Shown: positions 11,003 through 23,610, counted from the first letter of the stretch. The stretch: DNA of 64,000 nucleotides from Leptodontidium sp. MPI-SDFR-AT-0119 (GCA_020726505.1 JAHLEZ010000005.1:1984001-2048000); one strand, 5' to 3'. The notes: generated from the sequence alone by a model not told the origin. A program made the numbers and translations.

Positions 11003-11354
11003 ATGGACAACCTCCCTCCCGAAAACGACTTCCTCTCAACCCACCACAATCTCAACACCTTCCTCTCCTACCAAAACCAGGCCCCTCTTCCCGCACCCCC
11101 AACAGTTATGGAACAACCCCTGGGGCTCTCCCCTCAACACATCCTTCGTACAGAATTTCCAACACTTCAATAACGGCGGCCAGATAGGAGTGCATCTACA
11201 AAGTCAGTTTCCTTATACGCCGGCTCAGCTAGTACTTGTTCGTCCGACTCCTAACCCGCTTAATCCGCAAGCTGCGCCGTTCGTCCCAAGGTTTAATAAT
11301 GGCTTTGGGACGGGTGCGAGCTTTTTTGGCCACCATGGGTTTTGGAGAGGTTGA
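11003..11354 (+). pseudogene. second PAM2-motif mini-protein, frameshifted
   Basis: The ATG frame at 11003 runs 33 codons (MDNLPPENDF... to APLPAP) and then leaves the conserved frame at a CCCCC run (11096-11100). The frame starting at 11100 continues with QQLWNNPWGSPLN and ends at TGA 11352-11354. This second part resembles the upstream paralogue (WNN, Asn/Gly-rich stretch) and holds a perfect PAM2 core L-N-P-Q-A-A-P-F-V-P. One C fewer in the run would join the two. No GT donor exists between the ATG and the shift point, so an intron cannot repair it. It is either a recent pseudogene or an assembly error in the homopolymer; a complete gene would encode about 116 residues. Confidence 0.6.
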
Positions 11355-12666
11355 TGAGCTTCATTGTGTTCGGACTGAAGAAAGCGAGGCTTTAGATAAT
11401 GTTGTGTGATTTGGATGTACTGTAGTTGTGCGAGGATGGTGTTCTGAGGTTGTGGTTCCACCTACAGTCTATTCTGTATAGTAGATCAGGTAAAATACTA
11501 AAAAACAATGGCTTTTCTCCTCTCACAGAGCACGAGATGTGTTTCTGTTCGAAAACATTGAAGAGGTAAATGACAGAGCAGAAATCTGTACTTCCATCCT
11601 CGTTTTCCCAAAAGCACGCAGAAAAGAACTTTACATCGTACCGTTGAAGGACTACGCATCGCTCACTGTGTGATCACCCAGTTTTCAACTTCGATAAATC
11701 TAAAAAATCTCCCTTCAAAACCTCGAATATCGTTGATCTCCAGGTACATAAATGGATTTTATAACTTTAAGCATGTTAAATCAAATCAAAGGAGTCCAAG
11801 CTTGCACTATCCCCAACGACCTAGCGTCGAAATTTGTCTCTTCCCTTCGCTTCTCGGTTGTCCTCCAACCAAAATACTCTCCCTTCGTCATAGGTATGTA
11901 GGTATACGCCTATCGCTCTTCATAACGTGCTAACGTTCTAACGTGAGAATGTTCGCCAAAATCTAACCTAGATATTGGTGATGGTGATGATAATGATAAT
12001 GATAGTAAAGATAGTTTAATCTATCTTAACCTAACTATACGACACCTCGTTATGCCATTTCAACGACGCGTTGTATTCACACCGCATCACATCACATATC
12101 TATCTAGCTAATAAGGCTCAGACAAACAGTAGATTTCCGATCATCTCCATTCTCCAACCCTTCAAAGTTTAATAATCAATCGAAACCGAACATGGACTAC
12201 GAAATTCATGATTCGAAAGTTTTCGATCCTTGCCTCGTGCCAATACTTTTATACCTACCAACCTAGATAGTCAGTTCAGGGGGGCAGGAATTAAGCGAGG
12301 TCGAGGCACAACAAAAACAAATAATACTCCCGAGCACGATGCGCTTTGACTCTACGATGAACGAAACTCCATTGGAATAGCCACGCAGTGGAGTGAGAAG
12401 AGAGTAGGTATGCGAGGAACACCATATAAGCGACCGTACAGTGATGGATTCCCGAAAGGCTAGAGCGCAGAGTAAAGAATTCAATTGCAATGCAGGCAGG
12501 ACAATGCTATGCGTAACTAAACTGACTGTACCCCTACAACCACCCTCTCTTCCTACTCCTCTTTGATCCACCATGTTCATCAACGACTGTAAGGTTCCTC
12601 CACTCCTACTAAATCGATACATGCCCATGCATAACCCTCACTTACCCACCACGGCTACGAGACAAC
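11355..12666. other. intergenic region with simple repeats
   Basis: No gene supported. It holds a GATGGTGATGATAATG-type simple repeat at about 11976-12005 and, toward its right end, the 3' UTR of the leftward BBC1 gene. Confidence 0.5.
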
Positions 12667-15600
12667 TCAGTTCGGTCCATGCCAACCCACCCAGCTCCTC
12701 GGCATGACTCTCCAGATCTTCACCTCGCCACTCCTTAAATCATCCAACTTGAAGCTCTCAAGCTTGACCTTCCTGCTCTCGCGACCCTGCTCCCATGCCC
12801 TAACCTTCTTCTTCGTACCATCCCATTCTGCAACCACACCTACGTGGTCTGGCTTTCCGACTTCCATGCTGTATTTGGCATGCATGGGGCCGTGCTTGCC
12901 CTGGAATTTGGTGTTGCGGAGCGTAATAATATCGCCGGGGCGGATCTCGTCGTTTTGCTGTGTTGAGGCGTTGGCGAGATTGCCATAGACGATGGCACCG
13001 TAGGCACGGCTTCCGATCGGGAGGAGTGCGTCTGAAAATGGTTTGAGTAGCTCTTGGATGAGGCCCTGGGGTGTGCCGTCTCCGACCACGGTTTCTTTCT
13101 TCGAGTGGACAGCTTCGAATATACGACGACCGTATTTCTCGTGGGCTTGCTCTAGTTGGTCTTGGCGCTGACGAGATGGAGGTTGGTCATGCCTTTGCTC
13201 CAGTCTGACATCTTTGGGATCTTGCGCATCGAACTCGGCTGTGATGATTGTCTGAGAATAATCTTGGAATAAAACAGAGAGATGCTTGGTAACAATTGTC
13301 CTTCCTCCTCGCCCACCCGAAGTCGACTCTTCAAAGTCCAAGAGAATGTCCCGCCTACCCTGGAAAACTGGAGGAATTCCTCTAGGTTGCGTCCACCAGA
13401 AAGAATTTGGCGCAAGGTCTACATCATTTGCAACGAAACCGGAGTCCATAGACATACGACCAAGCTCCACAGATCTTCTGGTTGTGGTTTGCGAGCGTGA
13501 GACATCCAAGGACTGACGAGGAGGGGGCCGGCTTCCTGATGGCGGCGGGGGAACAGCTCTATCTTGGTGGGGTGGAGCAAATGACCGAGGCGGCGATGCA
13601 GAATAGAGATCTTCTTCGGGCTCAGCCCTTGGAGGAGGCCCAGGAGGAGGAGGACCAGGTGGGGCTGCAGATTTTGGTGCTGTATACTTGTACGGATCAT
13701 ATTCATCGTCGTCTTGTTCCCACGGTGCTGGCACTTTAGCTGGAGGTGGTGGTGGAGGGGCAGCTCTGGGCATGTCTGCAGACTGGCGAGGCGGTGGGGG
13801 TGGTTGTGCCGGCAAAGGGGGTGGAATAGCACGGGGAGCTGCAGTAGGCGGGAGGGGAGGTGGTGCCGATGTGGGTGAAGTGACAGGTGGCGATCGAATT
13901 GGGAGACTCTCATCCGGCTCTGCAGCTTTTAAGGCATCCTTGTGTGGAACAGTCGAGGCCATATCAGTATCATAATCACCTTCATATTCGGTAATCTCTT
14001 CCTCGCTCTCCTCTTGGGTTACATTCCTCGGAGGCAGTGTTTGCTGATCACCAGTAGGTGCTCGGCTAATTCCAGGTGGGGGTGGTGGAGGGGCTCTATT
14101 TTGTGGTTGAGATGCAGGCGCCGCACCCGGAATTGGCGGAGGAAGTCGACTATTACGCTTGTTTAATCCAGGTGTTGTGGGTGATGACGGTGAAGCTTCT
14201 GACCCAAAGTAGGATGCTCGCCTTGCATTGGGCGATTTTGGGGATCCCGGCCCTTCCACGGGCCTCGGAGGTGCTCTTGGAGTTTCAATGGGCTGAGGTA
14301 CGGATGATGGTTGTTCTCTGGAGGACATTTCATCGTCCGATTCGGATCCAGCACTTGGAGACATCGGAGCAGTGATAGGGCGAGCTGTGGGAAATCAGTA
14401 AAGTTGGCATATGGGAATTTCTTGGACGACTCACAATCTTTTGGAACGGGCGGAGGAGCTGGTCTTCCGCCTGGTATGGGTGGAGCACCTCCCTCGTGTT
14501 GAGGAACTGTTATAATTAGCTTCAGAAAACATTACCATTCAGTGTAGTTCTTACCTGGAGGAGGAGCAGATCTATCATGCGAAGGAATAACATCCTCAAC
14601 ATCCGGTACTTCATCAGCTGGACGAGAGGCAGAAATGGGTGTCGATTCTTCATCATGACCAAGCTGTCTATTAGTTTCCTCCGGACTTCGCACCCTTGAC
14701 AAGCCAGGTAAAGGAACGGGAGGGGCAGCACGAGAAGTAGGGGATGATGCATCGTCGCCACCATATTCCCCTGATCGCTTCTCACTTGTCCCAGTCGATT
14801 TCTTCTTTTTTGGTGGCATGGGAGCAGGCATGGGCATACCGCCACCAAACATGCCGTGCATGCCCATTCCACCACTCATCTTTGCCATGCGAGCTCTCAA
14901 TTCTTCCCTGCGTCGCACCTCAGGGTCAATGTCATCCTCCTCTTCCTCTTCCTCTTCTTCAGCCTCGCCTTCTTCCGAAGCCCCCTCCTCTTCCCCTACA
15001 TCAGGCTCTCGGACTGGTGCGGTTGGAGCCCGAGAAAGTGGCTGTGGGGCTTTTTGTCTAGGCCTCTCATCACTATCATCCTTTCCAGTAGACGTCTCCT
15101 CGGGTTCTTCTGTGGTTTCGCCAGCCCCTGACATATCTGCCTCGTTACCATCGCCAAAAGATTGCCGAGGCTGGATCGAAGATTTGCGCTTCTTCGGTTC
15201 CTCTCTCACAGAATCCATAGATGGCTTTCCAACTGTCTCTTCAGTATCATGTCGTTCCAACGCAGCTCCTTCATCCCCCTCAACTGGTTCATGCGACTCA
15301 GTCCGTTTCTTAGCTGGACGCTTAGGCTTCTCCTTCTTCTGTGCTGCATCCGCATGGCGAGCCGCTTGTTCCATTTGCTGCTTTTGTAAAAGTGCAATGC
15401 GTTCCTTCAAGCTCGTAGGCTTTGGTTGCTCTTCCCCATCGCCCTCATTCGATGTGGGGGCCAACCCCGCTCTCTCCGCTTGTTCCTGAACCTCTGCCTG
15501 ACCTGCTGCAACTTCCGGATCTTCCTCACGTCTGTATATCTTCTGCGGCGGAGGGTCCCGGACAACAGGTACGTATGCATTCTTGCTTGGTGGTGGGGCC

Positions 15601-16238
15601 ACAAAAGGCTTCCTGATAAAGTTATTCGATCCTCCAGAGCCCAATCCACCGGGCTTGAACGGTGCAGGCGGCGGGGCAGCTTTATTGAAAGCAGCAATGC
15701 GATCTCTAAATGAACCACCGCTTGGTTTCTCGGAGACTGGCGGAGGCGCAGAAGGCTTCGAAGTTGGAATTGGCTTGGCAGCAGCAGGTGGGGGTGAGAA
15801 TTCTGTTTGCTTTGGCGCAGGAGAGCTCACAGCCTGGGGTTTAGGAATTGATGGAGGTGGCTCTCGAGCAACGGGGTTTTCGTGAACTTCCTCATGTTCT
15901 GGTTCCGGCTCAGGTTCAGGTACGTGTACTGGCTCTGGAGGCGGGGATGGTTTACGGGTAACTTCTGGCTCTGGTTCTGGTACGTGTTCTGGCTCTTTCT
16001 TTGGGCGGGGAGCACGAGTTGGTCTCGGAGGAGCTGTTGGTTCATACTTCTCTACGAAGTTCTTGGGGAAAATACCCTCCAGCAATGTGCCCGATGCGTC
16101 CTTATATTCTCCAGCATACCAATCATCATCTTCCACCGCCGTGACCGTAATTATCTGCCCATTCGGAAAGTGGAGATCGTCCTCATGGGGAGAGGTGTAT
16201 TCATATACCGCCTTGACTTTGAAAGGTAGGCTAGCCAT
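12667..16238 (-). CDS. BBC1: BBC1/Mti1-like actin-patch SH3 protein
   Basis: Three exons on the minus strand: 16238-14555, 14506-14435 and 14384-12667, with introns of 48 and 50 nt, giving 1157 residues. Residues 5-66 form an SH3 domain with the Bbc1-type sequence FKVKAVYEYTSPHEDDLHF and GIFPKNFV. The long middle is proline-rich, with a Lys-rich coiled coil near 280-315 and an acidic run near 435-455. The C-terminal 150 residues (AYGAIVYGNLANA through KIWRVMPRSWVGWH) match the BBC1/AIM3 cysteine-proteinase-fold module. In yeast Bbc1 restrains Las17/WASP and binds type I myosins at cortical actin patches during endocytosis. The second, 72-nt exon encodes only Pro-rich linker. Confidence 0.92.
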
Positions 16239-17410
16239 CTTGGAGGAGGCTTGCTACAGCAAATGCTATAGTGCAAACTTGTTCGGCCTGGTGCCTACAC
16301 AGATTGTTGACGGAAAGAGCCCGGAGGCTGCCCAGAAAGACGCTAGGAGTTTGAAGTGTTCGCAGATTGAGAACTGTACGAGGATGCTGTAGGAAGTACC
16401 GGAGTATTTGCAGCGGTATAGGCCAGGGCGACGAGAGGAGAGTTCGGGGCGTTCGACGTGTCTGAGGTGGGGGGTGGCTGCTGAGGATTAATGTGTACGT
16501 GCTAGTCTGAAGTACGTCAGCGCATGAAAGTGGTTGTGTGAAACAGCTGCTGTCAGGATGGATAAATCGCAGAAGCCCTTCCAATGTGAAGCTGGAACAA
16601 CATACCAGACGAAGGCATTCAGGCGACGGCGAGCATCAATTAGCAGAGAGTCGGTATAAGTGAGGTGGCCAGTTAGTCGCTAGACGGTGTCTGCCATCGA
16701 GGAGACCAGAGCACAGTAGTAAATGTGTCCCAGAGAGCGGTAGATGATTTGTTGTTGGCCTGGCCTGGTTCAGTCCGGATGAATAGTGGGACAAGTCACT
16801 CTCCAAGGAAGCAGGCAGGCAGGCAAGAAAGTCGATTCGAGCAGGGGTGTTGATCGCTTCCGAAGCTGCCGCATCATCAATCACATCCCATCCATCCATC
16901 TCTCGCTCCAACAAAAAGTCAACTGCTACGTATTTTTGAGGCCGTTCATTCAATTGCTCCTAATCCCGGGATCTGTCTTATAATCTGACTGCATCGAGAA
17001 TCACGCGTTTCTTTCAATGAGATCATAAACTGTCAGCAAACCTCAGGATCAAATGACGAGTGAGGGGTCTTGGTGGCGATAGCTGAGGAATGCAATGCAA
17101 GGCTACCAAGCCTCGGGATAGGACAGCAGCATTGAAAGCATCTCGACGGCTGCTGATATCAAGCTAGCAAAGAGGCTCTTTGGCCAGGTAGGGAATCTCA
17201 AGGGGAATATTCTTGCAAACCGTTGTAAAGATTCAGACTCACTTGAGAGTGACTAAAAGAGCGGCTTCTAAGCTTTAACGAAGAGGATGGTTTCTTAGCC
17301 TCTACAACTGTACACCACAATCAACCACAAAACATCACCAATAGCCTCCCTCGAGAATCGCCACAACGGCCAAAGAACAAGACCTCCTCTGAGCCGAATC
17401 TTCGCCAAAG
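16239..17410. other. intergenic region between divergent BBC1 and RTR1
   Basis: No gene seen. A short (GGCA)n tract lies near 16811-16826. The region should carry the promoters of both flanking genes. Confidence 0.5.
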
Positions 17411-18397
17411 ATGCAAGCCTCCAACTCCCCCCAACGACAGACCACAATGGCAACACCCAAACAAATAAAATCCATCCTCAAAAAATACCCCCCCCAACCC
17501 TCATCCACAACACCAGCGCCAGCACCCTTCACCACGCCCTCCTCACCACCCAAGACCTTCGAAGATCGCACCCGCGAAATAGCCCTCTACCACGCCCACC
17601 TCCTCCAACAACGCAAAGACATCGAGCTCGAGATCCTCCTATCTACAGAAACCCTAATCGACTACCCACTCTCCCGGCCCCCCTCACACACCGCATCAAA
17701 CCCCTCTCCCAGCGACGCCTCGACTTTCAAAGCCCTCCTCGCGCCCTTCACAACAAGCGACTACGACGCTCTGATCGAGGAGAGGAATATCAACGAGCAC
17801 TGCGGATACACGTTATGTCCCGACGCCAGGCTGAAAGAGAGAGGGGGAGGCGCGTATAGGTTACTCGGAATGAGTGGGAAAGCCAAGGATTTCAGGGTAG
17901 TTAAGAAAGAGGAGTTGGAGAAGTGGTGCTCGGAGGCTTGTGCGAGGCGGGCGTTGTATGTTAGGGTGCAATTGAGTGAGAGTCCGGCGTGGGAGAGGGG
18001 CGCGAGTATGTTGGGGAGTAGGATTGATTTGCTGGATGAGCCAAAGACGGTTGAGGATACGGTTATGGAGGGAATCGAACGGCTGGATTTGGATGCGGAT
18101 GGAGGTGAGAGGGAAAGGAGGGGGAGGGATGAGAGGGATTTGGCGTTAGAGAGGGGGGATAGGGGAATGGCTGCCAAGGGGGGTTTGGTGGATGTTAAGG
18201 TGCTCGAGAGGGATGTGAAGAGGAAAGTTGAGCCGCCTAGTCTGGGGGAGGAGGAGTTGAGTGGGAAGTTAGAGCATTTAGCTCTAGAGGGGTATACATC
18301 AAAGTTTGGGGATCAGAGGAAGAAACTGTTGCAGGTGGAGAGGGATGAGGACGAGATGGATGAGGATGATGAAGGGGATACGGATTGGAAGTTATAG
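17411..18397 (+). CDS. RTR1: Rtr1/RPAP2-type RNA polymerase II CTD phosphatase
   Basis: Single exon, 328 residues. The Rtr1 zinc domain is recognisable: Cys131 and Cys136 (HCGYTLCP) and Cys173 and Cys177 (WCSEAC), followed by the family signature RRALYVRVQLSESPAWERG at about 179-197. N-terminal residues 1-50 are a Pro/Thr-rich leader, and residues 60-90 form a helix (REIALYHAHLLQQRKDIELEIL) typical of the family. The C-terminus is acidic. Rtr1 removes Ser5 phosphate from the polymerase II C-terminal repeat and also takes part in polymerase II assembly or import. A second Met at 17447 (residue 13) could be the true start. Confidence 0.88.
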   Translation: MQASNSPQRQTTMATPKQIKSILKKYPPQPSSTTPAPAPFTTPSSPPKTFEDRTREIALYHAHLLQQRKDIELEILLSTETLIDYPLSRPPSHTASNPSPSDASTFKALLAPFTTSDYDALIEERNINEHCGYTLCPDARLKERGGGAYRLLGMSGKAKDFRVVKKEELEKWCSEACARRALYVRVQLSESPAWERGASMLGSRIDLLDEPKTVEDTVMEGIERLDLDADGGERERRGRDERDLALERGDRGMAAKGGLVDVKVLERDVKRKVEPPSLGEEELSGKLEHLALEGYTSKFGDQRKKLLQVERDEDEMDEDDEGDTDWKL

Positions 18398-19014
18398 CTT
18401 CACGAACGTGACGAAGTCATGAATCGATTGGTTTATGGGAATGGCGCTCAATGTTTGCCCATTCAAAGGTAAAGGGATGGGAACGAGGGTCATAATTGAC
18501 ATTGCACAAACAAAAATGGTATGGATTGCAAGAAGTCTTTCATTCGATTTGACGATAATTGTGATACCTAAATATGAGAGGATTTCAATATTCTGTCTTT
18601 TATGATCGTTAGTGACCTCAGGAGGTATGTCCCGTATCCAACGCCCAGCAGCACCTAGTTAGCATATCACAAATTCAGAAACGTTTCCTAGCCAAAAGCA
18701 GACCACTTGACTGTTCTCCCAAAATCCAGCAAGCGCATTGCGTTAACTCACCAAATAGCATCTCGAGTCAGAGGTTCACCAGCACAGTCACAGATCCAGA
18801 ACAAGGAAAGGAAAATGGCAATCAAGCATCATCTCCTTGCGGAGAATCAGCGACACCTTGGTGGGAAAGATCTCACATTGATCTAGTATGCGCAACCATC
18901 CAGCCGGAACAGCATCCAGCAAAGACGCCGAGAAAGCAACCCAGACCCTCAAAAGTATCCCATCCCTCAATTCGTGACTTTTTTTGCTTCCTGACCTGTA
19001 CCCAGATGACGAAT
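18398..19014. other. intergenic region between convergent genes
   Basis: 3' ends of RTR1 and the eS17 gene face each other here. No further gene seen. Confidence 0.5.
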
Positions 19015-19634
19015 CTATGCGCGTGGAGGACGGTCGTTGCCGAAGCGGCGGCGGGGCTCGATGGCTTGTTGTTGGGAGACGGCGACGACGCTGACTGGGA
19101 TGGAGTCGAACTGAAGATGAAATGTTAGAATTTAAGATACTTCAATGTGCGAGGGGGGCTTCGAGGGGATTGGAAGACGTACACCAAGGCTCTTGAGCAA
19201 ATCCTTGGTCTCGGAATCGACCTCGAGTTGTCCACCGTTCTCGTTCTGGGAGAAGTCGAGGGCGGAGATCTCGGGGACGTATTGATCCTTTCTCTCTCGC
19301 TCCTCTTCTTGGAGCTTGAAGGAGATACCACGGACGGGACCACGTTGAATGCGCTTCATCAAATGGGTGGTGTAACCGGCAATCTGTTCAGCCAACAATC
19401 AGCATATAATTCAACATCGCAGACCCGTTTCCAGCCCTTTCCAATTTTCAAAGCCGAGGGTTTCTGCTGGATTTCGAGGAGTCGTACCTTGTTGCGAAGA
19501 CGCTTGGAGGCAATGATGGCAATCTCATCGCAGATTCTCTTGTTGGTCTCGAAGTCGAGGGTCAACTTGGGGTAGTATCGCTCAATGATAACCTTAGCGG
19601 ACTTCTTAACGGTCTTGGTACGAACGCGACCCAT
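19015..19634 (-). CDS. RPS17: 40S ribosomal protein eS17 (S17e)
   Basis: Three exons on the minus strand: 19634-19488, 19383-19183 and 19110-19015 (introns 104 and 72 nt), giving 147 residues. The start [20 protein letters not shown], followed by [15 protein letters not shown] and [20 protein letters not shown], is diagnostic of eS17. The last exon reads [13 protein letters not shown] and ends in a basic tail with RRRFGNDR. It is a structural protein of the 40S beak or head. Codon choice is strongly C-biased compared with the accessory genes, as expected for a highly expressed protein. An early intron after codon 49 is usual in fungal ribosomal protein genes. Confidence 0.96.
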
Positions 19635-20186
19635 GTTTGCGGTATTTGGTGGTTGTCGAAGAGGTCGAAAGTTGGAGTTGTCGTTGCGATACAAACATTT
19701 GGGAATTTCGGGTTGGCTTGTGGGATGGCCTCGCTTGTGAGCGGAGCTAATTTAGCGCCGATCAATGTTCCATCACCTGACAATGTACCGAGTATCGAAA
19801 TTGGCGCCATGCCCCCTCACTCCCGGGGTGTTGAGTCCTTGTTCGGTTTTCTGTGAGCCCGTGATGTTCTATATCTTCGATCATCCTTCCTTAGATCCCA
19901 TTTGAGCTCTGGATAGTTGCAGTCATATGTCTAGCTGGTTTTGAATCGAGTGCCTTGCTGGGAGCCTCCAGGCGCGTGTTGTTGGCAGTGGCTTTCCAGC
20001 CCAGCCATCGAGTGACACAAGGTAAGGCTGCTCTGTGGCTTCGCACCGAAAAGGCTCATTTCTACCTCTGTCATCGAATTTAATCTCTATGCACAATCCT
20101 CATGAAGTGATTCCAAGTTCAAGTTCCATCTTCAACAAGTTCGGTCGAACCTCAGTTCAGTTATGTCCTAGGATACCGTTGGCAAG
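19635..20186. other. intergenic region between divergent genes
   Basis: Promoter region of the eS17 gene and the upstream region of the NACHT relic. No gene seen. Confidence 0.5.
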
Positions 20187-23100
20187 ATGCTCGACCCCCT
20201 GACAACCTTTTCCCTGGCTGGAACCATCGTGCAGTTTGTCGATTTCAGCTGCAAGATCTTCTCGACATCTAGGGAGTTGAGTCAGTCTAGTAATGGCGCA
20301 TCAGAAGAAGTCAACAACCATGAAGTCATCACCAGAGATCTGCTGAGCCTGAGCGAAAAGTTAGAGGCGAGTGTCGAGGAATGTTTTGTGGACGGTGTTT
20401 CGTACGGTGGCGGCGACGAAGCATTGAAGAAGCTATGCGAGGGGTGTGGCTCCTTGTCGAAGAAGATACTGAAACGTTTGGACAAATTGAAGATTCAAGA
20501 TGGCGCTGGAAAACGGGAAACCTTGAAGCAAGCTATTAGGACACTATGGTCACACAATGAACTCTCAGAGATCGCGGCTCAGCTGGCCGGCTACCAGCGT
20601 CAAATGGAGATCCATGTTCTCGTAGCCTTCAAGTAAGTTCCCTTCTGCGGGCATCTCAGTGTTGAGCCGAAGACCACCACTCAGATCACAGTCAAAGCGA
20701 CTTTGCTAATGTAAGTAGAGAGAAGTTTGATCTTACCATTTTGCAACACGACCATCGATGCTCGAACCATGTATCTCAGAAAATTGCGGCAGGGTTGTTG
20801 GAGAACAGAAGCGTCTTCGACTCGGCCATAGATGCCCAGACCCTGGAAATCACCGCTCTCCACAAGGATACACGAAGCCTTATTATTCAGGAACACGAAA
20901 GAACTCGAATAGCAGTACTGACTGCGGTGGGAAAGATGTCTCCTGGGATCGTCCATCCAAGCAACTCTGAGAACATTTATCAACGACCCGATCTTCTACA
21001 ACAGGCTCAAGATCGCATTCTACACAGTCTGCAATTCCCATCAATCTCAGAGCGTTATGAACAAGTATCTCATGCACACGCTGCGACGTTTGATTGGATT
21101 TTTGAGAATCCCAACGACGAAGACCGACCGTGGAGCAATTTCAGTGATTGGCTTCAATCTGGAAATGGAATTTACTGGATCAACGGCAAAGCGGGCTCTG
21201 GAAAATCTACATTGATGAAGTATCTCTACGGCCACTCTCGTACAATAGAATTGTTGAAACCATGGTCCGGTCCGCTGGCTCTTCATGTGGCCGCATTCTT
21301 TTTCTGGAGCAGCGGCACATCCGAACAAAAATCTTTGGTTGGACTCCTCAGGTCATTGCTGTATGAGCTTCTCTTAAAACACAAAGATCTGATTTCGACT
21401 GTCTTACCTGAACAGTGGATGGAGGAAACCATTAGCTCGAGCGATGAACCGGGGGATCGAAGGTGGAATCTTGATAAGCTAGCGAAAGTCTTTCATAGAT
21501 TTCGATCACTGAGCGGTCTCAAGATATGCCTTTTCGTAGATTGGCTCGACGAGTATGAATGCCCCGACAAGAATCATGCCAATATTACCTCGTTCTTCGC
21601 GGACTTGGCCAAATCCCCCAGCATAAAAATTTGTCTCTCGAGCCGGCCTCGGCTTGTCTTTGAGGACGCATTTCGATCCGCTCCTAGCTTGCGTCTTCAA
21701 GATCTGACATCGAGGGATATAACTCGATATGTAGACGACAAAATCAGCGGCCATGAGCGAATGGCCGACTTGCGACGTATCAACCCGGAGGATGCAGAGT
21801 CTTTAGTCCAAGAGATCGTGGCTATAGCATCAGGCGCCTTTCTCTGGGTCATGCTGGTTGTGAAGTCGCTTTTGAACGGCTTCACAAACAGAGACCGTAT
21901 TGCAGATCTCTTAGAAAGGCTCCGAGCGCTACCACCTGACCTCGAGGGTTTCTATGAACATATGCTCCTCAACCACATTCAGCCTATGTACAGAGACCAG
22001 GCGTCGCACATTTTCCAAATCATATCAGTTTTGCAAAGCTGCTGGAGATGGATGTGGCTGGGTGACTTTGCCACTTTTGGTATTGAGATTATCCGAAGGA
22101 CGAGGGCAACTATCAGACCAGACACCCATCGTTCGCTCTTGGAGCAAGTCTAAAATTATGTTCGAACAGGAAGAAATGGCTGCTAGGTTGAAAAGCCGAT
22201 GTGCTGGATTACTCGAGGTGTCACAAGAGGTGGACCGAGAATGTGGGCCAAATGTGTCATTTCTACACCGCACTGTCAAGGACTTCCTCTCTATGCCTGA
22301 TACCCAACGTCTTTTAAAAAGATGGGCACCTCAAGATTTCGATGTCACAAATTGTTTGCTCAAGGCCTGTATCCTCAGTTTACGAACAGCCACTGCCAAT
22401 GTGAATGATGGTGATTTTGGTCCCATCTACTATAGCGCACAAAAGGCTTTGACGATCGCTCATCGCGCCAGGAACTCGAGCCACGGATTGAATAACTAAC
22501 TCGTCGACGCTCTAGATGAGACAGTCACAGGTTATTGGAACCTAATACCAATCTCGAACAAAGACCAGCATTGGGCAGACTGGAGGGCTAGGCGGAAACC
22601 CCGAAAAGAACGTCGTGATTTCTTGATAGAAACTATTGCCCATGGTTTAGTAGAGTACGTGGCAGCGAAGCTCCTAGAAAACGATCAGCAGATCGTATGG
22701 AAAACGGGCCGTCCGTATTTGGAATATGCGTTGAGACGCAACCATGATATCGCAGGCCAGTTGGAAATGACAATTGTCCTCCTCGGAGGCGGCGCAAACC
22801 CGAACAAGATGTATGATGGCCACACTTTCTGACAGTATATCCTAGAGCAAATGTCCGAAGTAGAGGAAAAGCCTGGAAGCATTTTTCTCCGCATTGGGCC
22901 CCCTCACTTTTCCAGCGGATGCCCCCTTTATGAGCCGTAGATCTCTGCACTCAAGATGCTGATTGAAGCTGGAGCCAAACCAAACCAGCTCTGCTTGTAT
23001 CAAACGGAATATAAATATCACGACAATTTGATGAGCACGTACAACCTCTGTGCTTTCACCCCTTTACACATGTTCACTTTTCTCTTCGTTGGGCCTCTTC

Positions 23101-23376
23101 CCAAACGTCGAACTGCAAGCCGCTCTCAGGTCGCGTGGAGCAGTAGCTCTCTGGGAAGTCAGGGAATACTGGGTCAACACTAATAATAGTGAAAAGGGAA
23201 ATACAAATAAAAAGGAATTTCTGTCGGAGATGAATTCCAAACTCCAAAAACTCGTCAAATCGACCAACAAGAAGCGCTCTTCAGACGTAAATCGGGGCAA
23301 TCTTCTGGATGATGTCGGATCAAAAGACTCATCGAAGCATCTACTTGCGAAGGAAACAACGAGATGTGCTGCTTAG
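20187..23376 (+). pseudogene. NACHT NTPase (fungal NLR/STAND) pseudogene
   Basis: Exon 1 (20187-20632) encodes the N-terminal domain typical of fungal NACHT proteins (MLDPLTTFSLAGTIVQFVDF). An 86-nt intron leads to exon 2 at 20719. The NACHT domain has Walker A GKAGSGKST at about residues 303-311 and a Walker B region LFVDWLDEYE, where the usual glycine is Trp, followed by a CLSSRPR sensor. The frame is lost near 22060. The next phase carries RLKSRCAGLLEV and VSFLHRTVKDFL, standard for the C-terminal part. This phase is broken by TAA 22497, TGA 22830 and TAG 22938. Ankyrin-like pieces (IEAGAKPNQ, TPLH) follow, then a second shift near 23090, and the frame ends at 23376. Such proteins act in fungal heterokaryon or biotic recognition. 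This copy cannot make a full product. Confidence 0.85.
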
Positions 23377-23610
23377 AGGAGATTAACAACAAAATCGGTT
23401 AAGAGCGATTTCAATCCACGCCAAAACGACTGGGCCATTTCACACCTTCTGGTCTGTGGACGATGATCGTCGACTGAATCCCTAGTGTCTAAAAGTCGCT
23501 TAATCTTACATGACGAGACTTTCTCAAGTTGCATTTACGGTAGGGACTTTAGGAACCTGAAGAACGCTCCTGGAGTTCTCATATCCACGCCATCACCAGT
23601 TCATGCCAGA

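Noticed and set aside
12704..15885. Several frames of 70-220 residues on the plus strand across BBC1
   Set aside because: They are antisense shadows of the proline-rich BBC1 coding sequence (Gly/Ser-rich strings), with no promoter or domain.
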